Assembly: GCA_015680685.1 (NCBI GenBank)
Contig: MNCI01025132.1
Location: forward strand, 435,602 to 499,601
Direction of reading: 5' to 3'
Source: Gnetum montanum
Lineage: Eukaryota; Streptophyta; Gnetopsida; Gnetales; Gnetaceae
DNA: 64,000 nucleotides
The notes beneath the pieces are model-generated. The model ran no database searches and was not told the DNA's origin. It saw only the letters and a list, made by a program, of their open reading frames with translations. Made by a program: the position numbers and the translations under genes. Each line of letters opens with the position of its first letter. Within the stretch, counting starts at the first letter, position 1. Positions 47,912 through 60,800 of the stretch are shown here, piece after piece.

Positions 47912-49150
47912 TGGCTGATCAAGAGAGCAACTCACTAACATGCATGGAACTAACTGAGGGAATAACTTGTGCTTACATCGAAAGCATGGACGCACTAGAG
48001 CAAGTCCGCTGCCAACTTCCAAGCCTTAACCTTGAAAACATCAACTGGGGAAAGTTGGAAATTCCTAAAAAATTCAAACAAGAGCCCCTAGAATTGAAAT
48101 TATTACCCTTCAATCTAGAATATATGATTCTTGAAAATGGAAAACCAGTAATCATCAACACAAGACTTGCTTTCAAACAAAAAGAAAGACTGGTGAAGGT
48201 AATAAACAAGTGGTCAAAAGCCTTTGCCTGGTCATATCCCGAATTAACTGGAATAGATCCTCAGATATGCGAGCATAGGATTTACACTGACCCCTCCATG
48301 AAACCTCAAAAACAACTGCAAAGACGATTGAACCCAAAATTGAAGCAATTAGTAAAAGAAGAAATAGAACAGCTTCTTAAGGTTGGGTTCATATATCCCA
48401 TTGCTGATAGCGAATGGGTTAGCCCTCTGGTGATCATGCTGAAAAAGGGAGGCAAATGGAGGATTTGCATAGATTTTAGGCTACTGAACATGGTAACATT
48501 TAAGGATCACTTTCTATTGCCATTCATTGACCAAGTCTTAGACACCATAGTAGGGCATCACTATTATAGTTTTCTGGATGGCTATAGTGGATACAACCAA
48601 ATACGAATAGCCCTAGAAGACCAAGCCAAGATAATGTTCATCAATCCTTGGGGAACATTTTCTTATAAACAAATGCCATTTGGCTTGTGCAATGCTCCTG
48701 CCACATTTCAACGCCTAGTTCTAAGCATATTCCAACAGCAAATAGGGAACAAAGTGGAAGTCTTTATGGACAACTTCTCCTCCTATGGAACAAGTTTTGA
48801 TCAACCCTTGGACCGATTAGAGAAAGTGCTGAAAAGATGCATAGAAACCAATTTAAGGCTCAACTAGTAGAAAAGCCATTTAATGGTCCAAGAAGGCATA
48901 GTACTTGAGCATAAGGTTTCACATGTAGGCATAGAGGTAGACCCAGATAAAATTAGGGTCATCCAAGGAATCACCCGTCAACCGGAAACTGTCAAAGACA
49001 TTCGGTCATTCCTTGGAAACACTGGCTACTATAGGAGATTCATTAAGAACTTCTCCAAGATTGCCAAACCGTTGGTAGAGCTAACAAAGAAGGATGTACC
49101 TTTTGAGTGGACCAGGGGATGTGAACGAGCATTCCAAACTCTGAAATAAA
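47872..49150 (+). pseudogene. Reverse transcriptase region of E4 pol
   Basis: A 331-codon open frame (47872-48867) and its continuation after a stop (48883-49149). Motifs by residue are GKWRICIDFRLLN (195-206), FLDGYSGYNQI (234-244, catalytic Asp236 present), FGLCNAPATFQ (270-280) and FMDN (298-301). The last should be FMDD or YMDD, so the second catalytic Asp is Asn (AAC at 48772-48774), which would abolish polymerisation. The thumb and connection (IRSFLGNTGYYRRFIKNFSK, PFEWTRGCERAFQTLK) follow. The enzyme would copy element RNA into DNA. Confidence 0.88.
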
Positions 49151-49650
49151 AGCTTGTAGAAACTTCCATTCTACAAGCTCATGACTGGTCTAGACCATTC
49201 CACATAATGACTGACGTGTCCAATTATGCTTTAGGAGCCATACTTACACAGTTATATGACCAAAATGCCCTTACTAAATCCACTGTGCAGGTAGAAGTAT
49301 CGTCTGTGCACAACTTAACTACATAACTACATAGAAAGAATTAATGGTTGTAGTGTTTGCACTAGATAAGTTTAGGCACTATGTGTTAGGTTACAAAGTG
49401 TTCATCCACACGGGTCATAGTGCAATCTGGTTCCTCATGAACAAGCCAACAGTTAGCCCTCATATTATACAATGACTGGTAATCCTACAGGAGTTCGATC
49501 TAATGATGATCAATCGGAAAGGTACCGAGAACGTAGTTGCAAATCATTTATCTCGGTTGCACAGGGACAACAAAGAGGATGAATATGTAATGCCTGATCA
49601 TTTTCCTGATGAAGCCCTCTTTGTCAATGTAGTGAATAACCAACCCACAG
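49151..49650 (+). pseudogene. RNase H region of E4 pol
   Basis: Stop-interrupted translation gives FHIMTDVSNYALGAIL (the first catalytic Asp, family TDAS), ELMVVVFALDKFRHYVLGYK with the catalytic Glu, and NVVANHLSRL at the end, the usual Ty3 RNase H order. It would remove the RNA strand after copying. Confidence 0.75.
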
Positions 49651-50880
49651 AGACAAACTAGTATAGTAGGATTCTCACCTATCTTCTTACTCAACAAACA
49701 CCACAGGAGCTAGACTTTAAGAAGAAGCAACAGTTTCTTCACAGATCCAAGTACTTCATGGAGATCAATGGAGAACTTTACAAAGTGTGTCTTGATGGAT
49801 TGGTTTGATGGTGCATGCCCGAGGTAGACCAACTGAGAGTTCTCCAAGATGCTCATGAGGGCCCTTGTAGGGATCACTATGCAGGAAGATGAACGGCTAT
49901 CAAGATCTTGCTTGCAGGATATTACTGGCCAACATTATTTTTGGATGCCCATCAATTTGTCTAATCTTGTAAGCGCTGTCAACATGATGGGGGAATGACT
50001 GCTAAAATGGAGGGTCTGCAACAATGGATTCAACTGTTAGAACCCTTCGACATTTGGGGATTAGACTTTATGGGGCCCATTACACCAATGTCCAATGGAA
50101 AAGCTTACATTGTAGTTGTCGTAGACTATCTAACAAAATGGACTGAAGCAGCTGCTATTACAAATTGCACATCATCTACAACTGCAGGATTTGTGAAACA
50201 ACAAATCATAAATAGGTTTGGTGTGCCACGTGCACTTATCTTGGATAATGAAACACACTTCACAGGTGCAACTTTTCAAAAGTTAATGCAATGCTTAAGG
50301 GTTGAACATAAATTGACTACACCTTATCACCCCCAAGCTAATGGACAAGCTGAGGTCACCAACAAGGAGATCACTAAAATATTGACTAGAACAATTAGCA
50401 AGTATAGGCGAGATTGGAGCACTAAACTGAATGATGCTCTTTTGGCATACCGCTCCACCTAGAAACTCCCTATAGGCTACTCTCCCTATGAGTTAGTGTA
50501 CAAAAAGCTTCCAACACTTCCGATTCAAACCGATCTCCATACACTATCAATGGCTTGTGACCTCCACCTCGATCTTGATCTAGCACAAAAACAAAGGTTG
50601 TCAACTTTAAACGTGCTAGAAGAAAACCAATTAGCTGCCTTATCATCGAATGAGCTGCACAAGGCATATAACAAGAAACATCATAACTTGAAGATTCGAA
50701 AGGTTAAGTATCAACCAGGAGATAAGGTTCTCTACTGGAACCCCACATATGTGCCACAACGTACAAAATTTCAAACACTGTGGGAAGGATCTTACATTAT
50801 TCATACAAACTTTCCTTCAGGGACCATGACCACATACAAACCTGAGAGCCCTGATAAGAGATTGTTAGTCAATGTGTAAT
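49651..50880 (+). pseudogene. Integrase region of E4 pol
   Basis: The zinc-binding head is seen as DAHEGPCRDHYAGR and CKRCQ (49840-49985). The core frame 49995-50462 has the catalytic triad Asp24 (GLDFMGPI), Asp84 (LDNETHF) and Glu120 (NGQAEVTN), spaced DD35E, all present, though the usual DNGTHF Gly is Glu. A Trp to TAG change at about 50459 separates the C-terminal part 50496-50879 (KYQPGDKVLYWNP), which ends LLVNV. No chromodomain is seen. Integrase would insert the DNA copy. Confidence 0.87.
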
Positions 50881-52937
50881 AGACCAAACCCTTCCACAAA
50901 TTTAGAACGGTCAGTGCACATAATACCTCTGAGAAGGGACGACCCTGCTCACTATTTCAGATCTCCTCCTTCCAACTCAGTCATGGGGGAGATGACCAAC
51001 TCTGCTAACCATTTGAGGCCCTCAATTCCTTTTTAAGTTTTTGTTTTACACATTTTTGTTTTACAAATTTCTTTAAATTTTCTTGTTTTTGTTTTGCAAC
51101 ATCGTTTATACTTTTTCATTTCTTTATGTGACTGTTTATTTTTTTTTGTTTTTGTTCTTGTTTTTCTCTTTGTTTATTATTTTTGTTTTGTTAGATTCAT
51201 CACCTAATAAGTGCTCCTAATGGTGGTATGAACTATATTTTATTGATTGCTAATGTTTGGTTTTTACCTTTGAGTTATAATGTTGATACTAAGGTATGGT
51301 TTTTTTGATATACCAGACAATGAGTCCATGTCATCCATTCATCCATGAATTTCTATGGTCTCTCTTAGCTTGGAGCTATACAGTAACCTTCTTTAATAAT
51401 AAAACTATTAACGAATTGGTGATTGGGCATTTCTCAAACAAAGGAGGGACTCAAGGACTAAAAAGGGTGTGACTTCAAAGGGATTTGATGCATTTGTGCT
51501 GGCTATTCTCTTGCTTGCTTGGATGTTTTCTTCTTGAGTTTTCCTTACCATTTTGACATTGCTCCATTATCGGGAAGTTGAGCCAATAAAAATAAGTCTT
51601 TGCATGGTGTGGTTCTCACATGATAAAAAAAGAGAGAGAGAAAAAAAAGTGAGAATTCAAAGCACACCCCTTTTACAAAATAATCATCTAGCTTACAAGC
51701 ACTGGTTATGGAACTAAACAAACATGTTCCCTCTAACTAAGGCCCTTTCTCGCATCCTACTTTTCCTTTTCTCATTTCTGTGGAATGGTGGTGACTCTTT
51801 GGCAGAAGCATTCTTGTTACTTCAAGTGGATGGATTGGCCAAGTGTATTAATGTGAAGTCACTAGATGTGGCTTTTTGAGGTTGGATTTGGAATAAGATC
51901 TACTCAATCACATTAACCATAAATACACAAGGGGCTGTACACCACCTTGTTCTTGGGACGTCATTCCATTCTCTTCTCCCCATCATTCTTTCTCCATTTT
52001 CCACCTCATTGTTGGTTGTATCAGTAGCCTATATTTTGGTTGATGCATTATTTTTTCTTTAGTAAATTCTTATGGTTAGGTCTTTAACTCTTGCTCCCAA
52101 ATGACATTTCTAGAGCCTACGGACTCTTTGAATGTGGGTTTCTCAGGCCATAAAGGGCATGAGCCTACTTTGGGGAGGACCCACTGGCATTCCTATTTGG
52201 TGCATTAGTTAACTTCTTTCTCTTAAACATTTTCGCAATCGACATTTTTTTTGTTCATTCCCATATCTGACATCCATTTTATCGGCGTTGTTGTTGTTTC
52301 TTTTTCTCCATCTTTCTTATTCCTTATCTTTTTCCATTCTATCGCTACCGAAGGATCGCTTTTAGTCATGGGGGCCCTGGTCCAATTTTTTCAATTTTTC
52401 CTAACCCGTACACCTTGGGTAGTCACTTGTGTTATATCTCTAGAATCCATACTAGCCATATCACAACTCAGCCAATGGATCTTACACCGAGTAAAGGTAT
52501 CAACTATATTGTGATTTACTTATCCTTGCTCATATGTGATTGTGTTGTGTGTGCAAATGGAAATCATATAGCAATGGACTAGACCTAGAGGAAACACTCA
52601 AGATGGACTAGTGCTAGAACGATTATGCAAGGAACAAGATTGATGGCGTAGTCATGGATGGACAATGGAAGGTGCAATCTTGGCATCAGTAGCAACACAT
52701 CTTCTCCTTTTTTTTCCTCTCTCTCTTCTCTCTCAGCTACCAAATAAGGTTGGATTTCAATTATGTATAGTGTTCACTCTTGTGGTCATGAACACTAATG
52801 GTTGTCATGAATTGTAATGTTGATCCGTTCACATGTCATCCCATTCACCATTAGTTTTCATTCAAGTCAATAATCCCATACCTTCCCAATATTTTCTAAG
52901 GAACTCGAGGATGAGTTTTCATTCAGTCATGGAGGTA
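50881..52937 (+). other. 3' non-coding region of E4
   Basis: About 2 kb of T-rich sequence with no supported gene, ending in the purine tract CATGGAGGTA. Unlike E3 and E1 it has no extra ORF. It is matched by 22298-24288 in EB. Confidence 0.75.
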
Positions 52938-53724
52938 TGATGAGCTGCGATCTCACATCCACCATGCAATATCGCATACGTGATATCGCATCCTACCTCA
53001 TCTTCTATAAATAAGAGGCGGTGCCCTTGGTTCCAAGGAAATTATACTTAAATCCTTAGCTAGACTCTTGTAGTTTTGTCATTCTAGAGTTAGAATTATT
53101 TCTATGTGCCCGTAGTAGGATTCATAGAGTGAACGGATCTTTATTCAAGCAACTTGTACCTGAGCACAATTTTGTGTACAGCAATAAAGATGAACTTTAT
53201 GATAAACCTGGTAGCATACAGCTTAAGATAATTAGTAATTAATGATTATTTAATGCTTTCCTAGTTAATTAATATCTCTCTCAACCTTCAACCCCCTTAG
53301 TTAAGTACACTCGATACGACTGCTTTGAGCATGCGTGTAGCACTTGGTAACCCAGTAACGATTAGCGTTTGGTAATCCCAGTAGCGTTCCACTGGTTCAA
53401 GATGTGGACGGCAAGTGGGAATGGATACTGGTGTTAGGAACATTTAGAAACTAGTTAATGAATAGTTGTTAGCCACTTAGTTCTCTCTCCCTCTCCTTTA
53501 TTAGCAGAAGACATAAAAAAGACAAAAGTTATAAAAATAATATACCTCAAGCTTACTTCATCATACAACCATGACAATACAAGTAAGTTTGGGAAGACAA
53601 CAATTGATTAACCCTAAGTATTCCATTAAGGCGCATAAGCACTTAGTCCTTGGAGTTCGACCAGATCGTGCATGAAACACTCGTATTCGTATGGTTGAGT
53701 GTAGGGGTACCTCGCCACTCATCA
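52938..53724 (+). repeat. 3' LTR of E4 (family B)
   Basis: 787 bases. TATAAATA is at 53006-53013. It has only one copy of the palindrome unit, so it is 82 bases shorter than the 5' LTR. Confidence 0.93.
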
Positions 53725-53729
53725 AGCCA

Positions 53730-54308
53730 TGCATGCTCCACATTACTTGCATTATTATATCCATTCTTACTTAATTGGTTCTATTGTGTTTTAACATTTG
53801 CATCTATTATGATCTAATTAATAAAGCTAGCATATAGGGAGAGGCTAGTTAGTTCATGGAAAGCCTTGGAATCCAAAGATGTCATTCTCTAATTTGTAGA
53901 ATGAAAGACTCTTCATCCAGGCCCCATCTCTTGTAAAGAAGAGAGCAGGATGCAATATACTACACTTGGATATCATTTCAAAACATCAATGGGTTCGATG
54001 CAGTATGCTACTACCCTAATGTTAGATGTAAGAAACTTGAAATTATTCCTACAAGCATAATATATATTGTTGTTGTTGAGTTAAAATATTTATGTGAACA
54101 TTGAGCAATCATGCTAATCTAATAGTTGACACATGTTGAAACTAAGAAAAGTTGCTAGCCTTAAATGTTAAATGTTTGGGTTTTAGGGGGTAGATGATGC
54201 AACATTATTTAATCAAGATCTAATAAACTAGATGTAGAAGCTCACTATCTCTCAGTTGCTATTCCCATCATGTATTAGAATGCTATCAACAAGCTTCTCT
54301 TAAGTTCT
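53730..54308. other. Flank between E4 and E5, no gene recognised
   Basis: AT-rich, no supported coding or RNA feature. Confidence 0.4.
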
Positions 54309-54313
54309 CATAA

Positions 54314-55112
54314 TGATGAGTGGCAAGGTACCCCTACGCCCAACCATATGAATCACAAGCGTTCACACACGATGTAGTCAAATTCTATGGATGGGACTAG
54401 CTGTGGGGTCTAGATTGTTATGCTCTGATTGTAGTTCACTATCTTTCCACTTAGACTAATGGTATCTTTATCACATATGTTTTAGTCCAAAGTGAGGCAT
54501 ATGATGTTTATTATTTTATGTTTTATAGATTTGCTCACCTACAACAAGAATGACAGGTAAAGTAATTGAAGATCTAATTTATCTATTGCTCACTAGCCTA
54601 ACACAAGTAACTGCCCCACTTTCCTGGACACATCTTGAACATATATAGTGCTACTGGGCTACCAAAGGTTAAGCGTTGCTAAGCTACCAAGTACTATATG
54701 TATGCTTGAAGTGGTCATGCTTGTGTTCATTAACAACTAGAAATTAATTACTTAATTGAAATGTAGTAAAGTAAAGTGCATTAAAAGAAACATTAATCTA
54801 TTCTTAGTGCTACAAGGATTGTTAAAAGAGTTCATTTTTATTCCCATCACACTACTGCACTCAAGTACATCAGTGTTCGAACAAAGAACTGTACACACTT
54901 AGACTCCTTCTATGGGCACTCAGAAAATATTCTAACTTTGAAGAAAATAAATTGCAAGAGCTTCATTACTTTGACTAGAAATTGTAAAAACTAATGCCAA
55001 ATCGAGAACCTAGGTGCTATATTTATAGGCCAATGTATACCCCCTAACGTTGGATACTCAATGTCGCATTTGGACCTTGATGTTGAAGCAAACAAAGAAA
55101 CATGTTTCTTCA
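54314..55112 (-). repeat. 3' LTR of E5
   Basis: 799 bases, collinear with 59700-60528. On the minus strand TATAAATA lies near 55019. The U3 start reads TGAAGAAACATG, one terminal change from TGATGA. Confidence 0.88.
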
Positions 55113-57479
55113 TATCCCCATGACTGAATTAAACTTCATCTTTGAGTGTAGAAAAGGAGGAATAAGTTCTTTACAAAATATTTTGTAGGTATGGGATTGT
55201 CAACTGACATACAAACTAACTCAAATGGAACAACAAACTCTAAGTGTCCAAGTGCACGGATGTGCAACTTTTTACAAAATTGGGTGTTCATGATAAGAGA
55301 AGGGAACATCTTGAATAACATTGAGATCCAACACCTTTTAGCAACTAAAGAGTGAGGGAGAAGATTCAATTTGCATGAATGATCCTCGTCATGTGGTACT
55401 ACAGCATCATCCTTGGTGAAGATATCCTGGCTTCCAATCCATGCTTCCCACTGCAATCACAACATAATCATGAATTAGTATGAAATATGTAACATAGAGC
55501 TAGTAAATGCCTTGTCTCGTCAGTTGTTACACTCGACTAGGTAGTGATTGTGGTAGATTGATTCATTTAGTAGTGTTAGCAACAAGGCTAACAAATAGGG
55601 TAAAATAGATAAGTAGTCAATTAAATTTGAAAAAATTTTAACACAAGGAAATATTTGAAGAGGGTGTAAGAATTCAAAACAACAAAAAGGAAGGCTAGAT
55701 GAAAACTATTGTGAAGATGTGCACAATTGGATGTCATTGATGGGGTAAACAAGAAGAATTTGATTGTAAGAGTGTCTAAGGGTAAAGAACTTAACTAACC
55801 CAACGAAAAGATATGCAAGTGGATCCTCCCCAAATTAGGCATAGGCTTTTTATGCCCTTGCATAACTTCAAACCAAAGAGTCTATGGGCTCTATGGATGA
55901 TTAATGGTTACAAAAGGTTAAGTACAAAACCTGGAAGAAACTAACTAAGAATTCCAATACATCAAACAAGAACATGAAACCAATAATGAGGTGAGACATG
56001 GAAAACATAGATGGATGAGAGAGTGTGTGGAATGGAGTTCCTAATTAAGGTCACATGAAGTCCCTTGTGGATTTTATGGTTAAATGACTTGATAAGATCC
56101 ATCATTAATCTAGACCAAAACCAACCTCCTTCAATGACTTCACATCACCATTCTAAAACCAGTCCATCCCCCTAAGAGACAAAAGTGCTCCCACAGAACA
56201 ACCATCATTTCTTATTAAAGAAGAAAAGAGAAGTAGGAAGTGAGAAAGGGCCTTAGTTAGAGCGGACCTTCAGGCATGGGTAACATGTCTTTCTAGTATG
56301 ATAATTAGTGCTTGTAGTCGTTTATTGTGTCTAAGGGGTGTGCTTTGAATTCATGTTGCTTTTTTTTTTTTTGAAATGGAAACCACACCATGCAAAGACA
56401 CATGCATTGATTTTGTCTAACATGTGTGCTTTGAATTCCCATTATGTTTTTTTTTTCTTTTTCTTTTTTCTTTTTGATGAGAACCACACCATGCAAAGAC
56501 TTATTCAACTTCCTTTTATTGGTCGACACAGAATAGTAAGAAATCCATGAAAACACACATGCACCCAGGCAAACAGAAAAGCACAAAGAATACCAAATCC
56601 CCTTGCAGTTACATCCTATTCAAACCTTTGAATCCTTTCCAATTTTGGAAACTACCAAAGTCACAAGTTTGTTAAAGTTTCATTAATGAAAAAGGGACTG
56701 CACATCTCTAGAACAAGGAAAACCATAGAGTTTGTGGATGGGTGGATGTTGTGGAATCATTGCCTATTGAATGAAAAAGAACCATGTCCTAATCATTCGT
56801 AATGAAATTGAAAGCTAGAATCTAGACACCAACAATCAAATAACAAAATAGTACATACCACCATCAAACAACGCATTACCACTGTACCTCGCACTTATTA
56901 ACAAAAAGTTAGAAAATCACACCAAAATAAAATAAAAGAAAATATAAAAGAAAGTGTAAAATTTTCAAAAAATAGCAAATGTACTAACAATGGTGTAAAA
57001 CAAAAATTAGAAAAGATTAATAACATGAAAACAAAGAGATGTAAAATAAAGAATGTGTAAAACAAAAAGGTGAAAAACACTTAAGAATCCCAAAGCTTAA
57101 AATGGGGGGTAACCCCCATGACTAAAGATTTGGCAATGAAAAGGATTAATAAGTGGATAAATAGGATTCATGCATGTATGAAACATTGGTAATCATTCAT
57201 GCCCTAGCCACTCAGTATTTGTTAGTGGTGTGGTGGCTGGGTAGAAAAATCGTTGGTCACACACTTGATTGTTAAATGTATGGCAGGTCAGGGTATGAGA
57301 TGTGTTAACGTTATGGGTGTCTAGCCCACAATTACACCCTTAATCATGATATGGTATGCATGGATTTGTTTGTCTCCCCACACTTGTAGATTCATTGGTT
57401 GGATTTAGGATTGGAGTGCTAATGGATGATGGCCCTTGTGTAGGCTAAGAGGATGGTGATGGTGAAAAGAAAGGTGGAG
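55113..57479 (-). other. 3' non-coding region of E5
   Basis: No supported gene. It matches the E2 3' region on the opposite strand and includes T/A runs (56360-56375, 56448-56475). A purine tract with GGGGTTACCCCC (about 57104-57117) sits near the gag end, as in E3 at 39778-39792. Confidence 0.65.
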
Positions 57480-59574
57480 CACTAGATTGGCATTGTGCTA
57501 GCTCAGATGATGTGGTGGGTCCATGCATGGTTTGCTTTGGCTTATGGCCTTTCCTCCAAAAGGGGTGTTTCCTACGTTGCGGTTAAGACCCACTGGTGTC
57601 GACATGTCTATGCACATGTGTAGCGTAAGTGGCATTTGTTTGTTGATATTATGATGCAAAACCTTCCTATGTCCTTGGCGATGGCATATAATGAGGTGGA
57701 TTATGAGAATATTGAGGGTAGGATGGATGGTAAGAGGTGTGAGGTGGTTATCCTTCAAGGAATGTCATGAATTAACAGTACTCGAGAGAGTAGTAGTGAC
57801 GATTAGAAGTAGAGGATGTAGAACTAGTTGGAGAAATAGGGTGTTGAACATAGTATTCATGCAGTTTCAATAAGTAGGAAGGATCAGGTTGAGTTGGAGG
57901 TAGCCTCCCCCACGATTGTGGTTGTTGCCACTATGGTTGATGATTGTGTTGAGGCTAGTAATAAGTTTCCCTAGGATGGTACAATTAGTTGTGGGATTGT
58001 CTATAATTACCTTGTGGAAGTGGAAATCTCCTGGGCATGTGCTTTTGCACAAACTTCAGATTTAAGGCACGTAACCAATACTCCCAGAGATGCAACAAGA
58101 CTAGGCAATGGCCCTTTGGATGATCATATATGTAGATGTCACATCCATTATCTTCGTCTATGGTTGAGTCTATAGCCTCACTTTCTTTAGCCATGTTTCC
58201 CTTTTGCCGAAAAGTGTTCTTAGCTGTTTCTTGGTTTTGTATCCTTTGTTTCTTGTAACTGCCTAGCTTGTTTTGCATGATCTTCTCCATGATCGTCTCA
58301 ATAAGAGTTGTGACATTTTCATTTATCCATTCAAACATCCTATTAAACTTTGCTTCTAATTCATCAATAGACTCCTATATTAGCAAGGTTTGTTGTGGAA
58401 TCACCTTATTGGGATTAGTTTCATTCTCTTTACCATAGATTTGGACCTCCTTCTATTGAAGAGTTGGATCCCATTGATATTTCTCAACATTCTCCCATTT
58501 ACATATCTCTCGTTCTTCTTTTGCCACACACTCAATTAGCTCTTTGATCTGATGAGCTTGGAGCTCATATAATTGACCTAGGGCATACATCCCAAAGGTC
58601 TCCCTTGTTTCATTACAAAGCCCATCTATAATGTGGAAAAGTTGCCTCTCCTTGGAGAAATCATGACTTGGGCATCTATTCGGTAAAGCATAATATCTAT
58701 CTAAGGCCATGTCCAAGGGTTCATGTTGTTCTTGTTTTTACTCTTTGATTTGTCTCCCCAAATTGGACACTTCTGTGTAGGTTTGGTATTTCTCATTGAA
58801 TAGTTCCATCATTGTAGACCATCATCAGATTGAGTTTGGCCTCAACAATCTATACCACACTTTGGCTTTATCAATTAGTGTCCTAGGAAAGAGCTTAAGC
58901 TTTTATTACTCACTTTCAATTTTGTAGAAAGTATCAGGATCATGGAAGACTTGTAAATGATGTTGCAAATGTGAATCATAGCCTCCTGCAAATTTAGGAA
59001 GATTATTCATATCAAGCTTAGGTAAATGACTATTTTTGTGATGCCTGCAAGATATCTTGATGGCCTCTATGACATGCATTAGGCTCTTAATGGCCAACAG
59101 GGATTCATCATCATTAAACAAATTGTGAGGAAAATTTCTATGTTCATGGTGACTTCTTTAACTTTTCCCATGGGTTTGATTCTAGTTTTTAATTTGACCC
59201 TTTAGTAGAGCTCTATCTCTATACCCATGTTCATCTTCATTAGAACTAGACATTGAAGGGAAAGAAAAAGATGAAGAACTAGAAGAATTCCCATGGCTTC
59301 TATGGTGTTCGTCAGGGTCCTTTGATTTATCGTTTTTGGGTTTCGAGGAGGTCTTAGGCCTTGAGGACTTCCCTAGTTTAGGACCTACATCATCTCCTCT
59401 AAGATTGTCTACCTTGGGTGAATGTAGTTTATGGGTGTTGTCAAGGTGGTCATGATAATAAGAAACTCCTGCATAAGGTTGATTACTCGAATCTTCTTCA
59501 TCATATAGCTCGTTATTTTTTCAATGAATGTGTTCACTATATAGTGCATTGTCATTTCCATGTGGGAGAGACAT
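57480..59574 (-). pseudogene. gag remnant of E5
   Basis: The frame starts at the ATG at 59574 (MSLPHGNDNALYSEH). It carries a Ser-rich linker, KLDMNNLPKFAGGYDSHLQH (59121-58906), the capsid-like part MDMALDRYYALPNRCPSHDF and FHIIDGLCNETRETFG (58716-58453), a Lys/Gln-rich helix (58338 on), a knuckle-like CDIYIYDHPKGHC (about 58143-58105) and a Pro/His tail. It is closest to the E3 gag. Several stops break it. Confidence 0.8.
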
Positions 59575-59699
59575 TGTTGTTGGTTTATAGTGTGTGTGAT
59601 TTAATAGTTTCTGAAAGATATATCGTTAAGACCCTTATAGCGATCATGTATAATATAACTAATCTAGATAACTAGCATCATTTCTAGCAATGGCACCAA

Positions 59700-60528
59700 T
59701 GATGAGCGGCAAGTACCCCTATGCCCAACCATACGAATCACAAGCATTCATGCATGATCTGGTCGAATTCTGTGGATGGGACTAGTTGTGGTATCTAGAT
59801 CATTATGCTCTAATCATAATTCACTATCTTCCCACTTGGACTAGTGGTAGCTTTCTCACATGTGGTTTAGTCCAAAGTGAGACATATGATGTTTATTATT
59901 TTATGTTTTATAGATTTGATCACCTACAACAAGAATGAAAGGTAAAGTAATTGAAGATCTAATTAATCTATTGCCTAGCTAGCCTAACACAAGTAACTGT
60001 CCCACTTTCTTGGACACATCCTAAACACATATAGTGCTGCTGGGCTACCAAACATTAAGCATTTTTGGGTTACCAAGTACTATATGTATGCTTGAAGTGT
60101 TCATGCTTGTGTTTATTAACAACTAGAAATCAATTACATAATTGAAATGCAGTAAAGTAAAGTGCATGAAAGTAAAGTACATTAAAAGAAACATTAATCT
60201 ATTCTCAGTGTTGCAAGGATTGTCAAAAGAGTTTGTTTTTTATTTCTGTCACACTATTGCACTCAAGTACATCAATGTTCAAACAAAGAACTATACACTC
60301 TTAGACTCCTTCTGTGAGCACTCAAAAAATATTCTAACTTTAGAGAAAATAAACTACAAGAGCTTCACTACTCTAACTAGAAATTGTAAAAACTCATGCC
60401 AAATTGAGAGCCTAGGTGATATATTTATAGGCCAGTGTATACCCCCTAACGTCAAATACCCAACGTTGCATCTGGACCCCAACGTTGAATATCTAACATT
60501 GGAGTAGACGAAGAAACGTGTTTCATCA
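59700..60528 (-). repeat. 5' LTR of E5
   Basis: 829 bases. Beside it on the minus strand the primer site reads TGGTGCCATTGCTAGAAA, a worn tRNA-Asp match at about 59682-59698. TATAAATA on the minus strand lies near 60424. Confidence 0.88.
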
Positions 60529-60800
60529 CATCATCTTAGAATTAAAAGTGGAAAATGGATTCAACTCCCCTAAGAAGAGCATATATGTAGGTTGTGCCCT
60601 TGAAGATGAGTTACATGTGTTTCTTTCTTATGCTATGACTACTTAGTTTAGACAATGTTATAATGTTACAACAAAAAGCTTGTATGATTTGTTTTTTATA
60701 CTCCCATTGGTGCTTGGTCAATTTATAGAGTCTATCTTTATTTTTCATGAAAATGTAATATCTATCCAATATAGCCTATGGGTCTTTAGACATAAAAAAG
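60529..60800 (+). pseudogene. Possible LINE ORF2 C-terminus
   Basis: With one frameshift the sequence reads HHLRIKSGKWIQLP, EEHICRLCP and EDELHVFLSYA, which resembles the Cys/His-rich end of non-LTR element ORF2 proteins (RLRI.TG.W....RICKLC...EDE.HFL). Stops are present. The E5 insertion abuts it. Confidence 0.4.

Larger units (their letters stand above)
43792..53724 (+). mobile_element. E4: near-complete Athila-like Ty3/gypsy element (family B)
   Basis: LTRs are 43792-44660 and 52938-53724. The flanks AGCCA at 43787-43791 and 53725-53729 form a perfect 5-base duplication. Total length is 9933 bases. Inside are the primer site, gag, protease, RT, RNase H, integrase and a 2-kb 3' non-coding part, so the order PR-RT-RH-INT fits Ty3/gypsy. 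Wording such as LDGYSGYNQI, DHFLLPFIDQVLD and the gag CPGYGYSQWDQL places it in the Athila/Tat branch. By eye the LTRs differ at about 27 of 270 aligned positions. Stops and frameshifts make it inactive, but it is the best reference copy in the window. Confidence 0.93.
54314..60528 (-). mobile_element. E5: gag-only LTR element (family A-like)
   Basis: LTRs are 54314-55112 and 59700-60528. The flanks CATAA (54309-54313) and CATCA (60529-60533) agree at four of five bases. It is 6215 bases long. On the minus strand it reads primer site, gag (59574 to about 57480), and a long 3' non-coding part with a purine tract. No pol motif is found. Like E3, it is a non-autonomous gag-bearing element that would depend on an active relative. 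Confidence 0.87.
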
